64,000 bases of DNA, taken from contig JACZZP010000014.1 of NCBI GenBank assembly GCA_015183035.1, positions 1,240,001 through 1,304,000 of the forward strand, given 5' to 3'. Shown one piece after another: positions 60,447 to 64,000 of this stretch. Positions within the stretch are counted from its first letter, which is position 1, and each line of letters starts with the position of its first letter. Both the position numbers and the translations under genes were made by a program. The notes beneath the pieces were generated by a model. That model made no database searches. It was not told where the DNA came from and saw nothing but the letters and a program-made list of their open reading frames with translations. The stretch comes from Meloidogyne chitwoodi. Taxonomy: Eukaryota; Nematoda; Chromadorea; Rhabditida; Meloidogynidae.

Positions 60447-63400
60447 ATGCCAGCAGTTAAAGGTTGTTATTTCTTTTACTATTATAACTCAATGCAATTA
60501 AATTACTAGGTGATGGTATGCGTGGGTTGGCCGTTTTTATTAGTGATATAAGAAATTGTAAAAGCAAAGAGGCGGAATTGAGACGGATAAATAAGGAATT
60601 GGCAAATATACGTTCAAAGTTTAAAGGTTGACAATTTTTCAAAATAAAATTTAGTTTGATTATCCCTAAGGAGATAAGACACTTGATGGTTATCAAAAAA
60701 AGAAGTATGTTTGCAAATTACTTTTTATTTTTCTTCTTGGCCATGACATTGATTTTGGTCATATGGAGGCAGTAAATTTGTTGTCCTCAAATAAATATAC
60801 TGAAAAACAGATTGTATTATTTTTCTTCTTTTATTATAAAATTTGTTTTGATTAAGGGTTATTTGTTCATTTCTGTTTTAATCAATTTGAATTCTGATTT
60901 GATGAAATTAATAATTCAATCAATAAAAAATGATCTTCAGTCACGAAATCCTGTTCATGTAAATCTTGCCCTTCAATGCATTGCCAATATTGGCTCTAAA
61001 GATATGTGCGAAGCTTTTTCTCACGATTTGCCGAAATTGTTGACTTCTGGGTACGTGCCAATATTTTAAAATTTAAATTCAAAATTGAAAACTTTTAGTG
61101 ACACAGTTGATTTTGTTAAACAAAGCGCTGCACTCTGTCTTTTAAAATTATTGCGACTTCCGATTGATATTATTCCACACAGTGAATATTCTGTTCGAAT
61201 TGTACAATTACTTAACGATTCTCACTTGGTAACTTTATTGTTAAATTTAAAAATTTATGAAATTCATTATTTAAGGGTGTCGTAACTTCATCTGCGTCTC
61301 TAATTGAAGTTCTCTCTAAGAAATGTCCTGATGAATATAAGGGTTGTGTTTCATTAGCAATTTCAAGGCTTAGCAGAGTAATTTCATTTAATAAATTAAT
61401 TTTTCTTTTTATAAAGATTGTCACTTCTAACTACTCAGATTTACAAGGTTTGTACTATTATTTTAACATTGACACCTCGAATTGTTAATGGGAAGCTTGT
61501 TATTTTTATAAAATTTAGACTATACATACTATTTTGTTCCTGCACCTTGGCTCTGCGTTAAATTGCTCAGATTGCTGCAAAATTATCCTCCACCAGGTTT
61601 TTTATGACCTAAATATTCTCTCCCAACTTTATTTAGAAGATCCAGGCAATCGTTCACGCCTTCTTGAATGTCTTGAAGGAATTCTCAATAGAGCACAGGA
61701 TGCTCCAAAATCAAAAAAAGTTCAACATGCAAATGCGAAAAACGCTGTTTTGTTTGAAGCAATTGCATTGATAATTCATCACGACAGTGAACCAAATCTT
61801 TTAGTTAGAGCCTGTAATCAGCTTGGAACTTTTCTCTCTCATCGGGAGACTAATTTGCGGTTTGAAAAACTTTTTATGTTTAACCTTTTATTTTTAAGAT
61901 ATTTGGCGCTCGAGTCCATGTGTCTTTTGGCTACCTCTGAGTTCTCTCATGATGCTGTTAAAAAACATCAAGAAACGATTATTAATTCTTTGAAAAGCGA
62001 AAGAGATGTGAGTGTTCGTCAACGAGCAGTTGTGAGATATTTTTCAAAAGTTTTTAAAATATTTTCAAAAAAAAAAAATAGGATTTACTTTATGCTATGT
62101 GTGATCGGTCAAATGCTGAAAATATTGTTGCTGAAATGCTTACTTATTTGGAAACTGCAGATTATTCTATACGAGAGGAAATGGTACTTAAAGTTGCCAT
62201 TCTTGCAGAGAAATACGCAACTGATTATACTTGGTATGTTGATGTAATTTTAAAATTGATACGTATTGCTGGTGATTATGTTTCTGAAGAAGTTTGGTGT
62301 AGAGTTATACAGGTTGTTATTGTTTAAATTTTTTTTATTTATTTTTATATTTTTAGATTGTTGTCAATAGAGAGGATGTACAAGGATATGCTGCAAAAAC
62401 AGTTTTTGAAGTAATCAATTTAAAATATTATTTAGGTGGTTAAGTCAAAATTTACACCCTTTTCCTGCTGTGACAAAAACAATGAAAATTTTACTTTTTC
62501 ATATTTTTTGAACTTTTATTTAATTTTCAGGCTTTACAACAAGCAACATGTCATGAAAATATGGTCAAAGTGGGCGGCTACATTCTTGGGGAATTTGGAA
62601 ATTTGATTGCAGGTGACCCCCGTTCGAGGTATTTTTTATTATTAATTATCTCTCTATTTTTTTAAGTCCAATGATCCAATTTGAAACGTTGCATAGCCGT
62701 TTCCATTTGTGTAGTATTTCAACCAGATGTCTTCTAATGACAACTTATATTAAATTTTGTAACTTGTTTCCTGAAATAAAAAATCATATACAAGAGATTC
62801 TTCGTTCTGACACTAATTTGCGTAATCCGGATGCAGAATTGCAGCAAAGAGCTGTTGAATATTTACAATTAAGCAAAGTAGCATCGCCAGATGTTCTTGC
62901 AACGGTTTTTTTTTAGTTTTTTACTTAAGGCCATAGATTATCTATAAACTTATATTGAGAATCTGATTATTCCAATCAAACATAAAATGTTATTTTTTAC
63001 TAGTTCTAAATATCTTCCACAATGCTTGTCGTATTATTATTTTTTGTTTAGATTCTCGAAGAAATGCCATTATTCCCTGAAAAGGAAAGCAGTTTATTAG
63101 CAAAATTAAAAAAGTCACAGCCGAAAGCAGAAGAATTGGATAATTCTCAGACAGAACCCAAACACCGGCCATCTGCTATAATGTCTTCCTCTGTAAATGC
63201 AAATAAACCTGTAAGCATTTTAGTCTATTATTAAATATTATAAGTAATTATTTTAGGGAACATCTCCTGCTTCTTCTGATGCTGGAAAAATTCTCGATCT
63301 TACGATTAGTGAAAATCAGCAATTAACGAATGGATCTTTTACAATGAATCATTTGTCAGATATTTTTGGGAATTTGAATGCAACGAATGGATTTTCAAAT

Positions 63401-64000
63401 GATGAACCAGTTTTTAACAAAATAGATTATTTAAAGTAAATTTTAGATTATTTATTTTTCCTTGATTTTTTTTTTAAATTTATTTTTAGATTCATAGTGA
63501 GACAAAGTGGAATACTTTATGAAGATGAAATTGTCCAAATCGGTTGTAAATTAGAAGCTCGTTCAAATTTGGCTAGATTGGGAATGTTTTATGGAAATAA
63601 AACAAATTCAAGATTTACACAATTTCAAACTACAATTACTTGTCCTGGTCAATTGGCTGGACAATTAGTTTGTCAAGTTTGTTTTTAAAGATTTTTATAA
63701 ATATTAAATTTTATATATTTTTCAACAGGCAAAACAAATAGACACAGAAATTGATGCTGGAACTCAGGTTCAACAGTTAGTCAATGTTGTTTGCTTAAAT
63801 TTCTTCTCGCAATCTCCAATAATAAAAATTTCGTTTACTTATACGTTAGTCTCTATATTTATTTTTTAATTAAAAAATTCCTTAGGACAAGTGGTAATGT
63901 TCAGCAACAATTTTCTCAAAATCTCTTCTTTCCTATTTTTATCAATAAATTTTTTGAGCCAACTGATATGAATTCAGAACAGTTTTTCAATCGTTGGAAA
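60447..64000 (+). CDS. apa-2: AP-2 complex subunit alpha (alpha-adaptin), 3' end outside window
   Basis: The large clathrin-adaptor subunit that binds PIP2 and cargo for endocytosis at the plasma membrane. Starts [20 protein letters not shown], with the trunk running [57 protein letters not shown] and [21 protein letters not shown] linker rich in Ser ([11 protein letters not shown]) leads to the ear domain: [33 protein letters not shown] and [20 protein letters not shown] at the window end. The last few dozen residues of the ear are outside. Around 16 short introns; the frame is clean throughout. Confidence 0.96.

Noticed and set aside
1..64000. tRNA, rRNA, CRISPR or retrovirus-like elements
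   Set aside because: No cloverleaf, rRNA core, spacer array or reverse-transcriptase motif was recognised anywhere in the window.

Overview
The window is nuclear DNA of an AT-rich nematode, most likely a plant-parasitic tylenchid of the Meloidogyne type. The reasons are very high A+T, genes cut by many 35-90 nt GT-AG introns, TTTTAG/TTTCAG acceptors just upstream of start codons (possible spliced-leader sites), an NLP-3-type neuropeptide, let-7, and nematode-like protein sets. The genus is an inference from composition and gene style only.

Layout. 1-795: 3' end of an acidic, low-complexity gene. 1010-2950: three DNA transposons nested inside one another, each with an 8-bp target duplication. 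3179-5673: WASH-complex subunit WASHC2/FAM21. 5674-10483: no gene seen, pyrimidine-biased. 10484-11051: two microRNA hairpins, mir-100 and let-7, about 0.5 kb apart on the + strand. 11645-12561: long inverted-repeat element. 12770-23000: small, very AT-rich genes for secreted or membrane proteins: an unknown secreted protein (-), an NLP-3-like neuropeptide (-), an FGF-like ligand (+), a K2P-like channel with both pore filters degenerate (+), a GT10 fucosyltransferase (-) with a palindromic MITE in an intron, and an ML/NPC2-like lipid-binding protein (+). 23780-26557: a glutamine/asparagine-rich protein with two DGYYYE...GWRR motifs (-). 26558-36941: about 10 kb of gene-poor, extremely AT-rich DNA with two more foldback elements.

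36942-46372 (all -): ankyrin-repeat protein; a 1.76-kb unit with terminal inverted repeats and a 6-bp duplication that encloses a frame-broken gene carrying TQT (LC8-type) motifs; a long RBR ubiquitin ligase; and a PP1-like phosphatase. 47065-48695 (+): an RMI1-like gene whose OB-fold unit is tandemly duplicated in frame. 49461-50055: hairpin element just upstream of a PEBP gene (50114-51105, +). Then DPH2 (-), arginine kinase with a membrane anchor (-), mitochondrial aconitase (+), splicing factor ISY1 (+) and AP-2 alpha-adaptin (+, cut by the window end). The last block is ordinary conserved housekeeping sequence.

The most notable items are the linked mir-100/let-7 pair, the TIR-bounded TQT-motif unit, the Russian-doll transposons, the in-frame RMI1 duplication and the pore-dead K2P-like protein. 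Gene models were made by hand-splicing. For WASHC2, the FGF-like gene, the K2P-like gene, GT10, the ML gene, RMI1 and PEBP the summed exon lengths are divisible by three with no internal stop.
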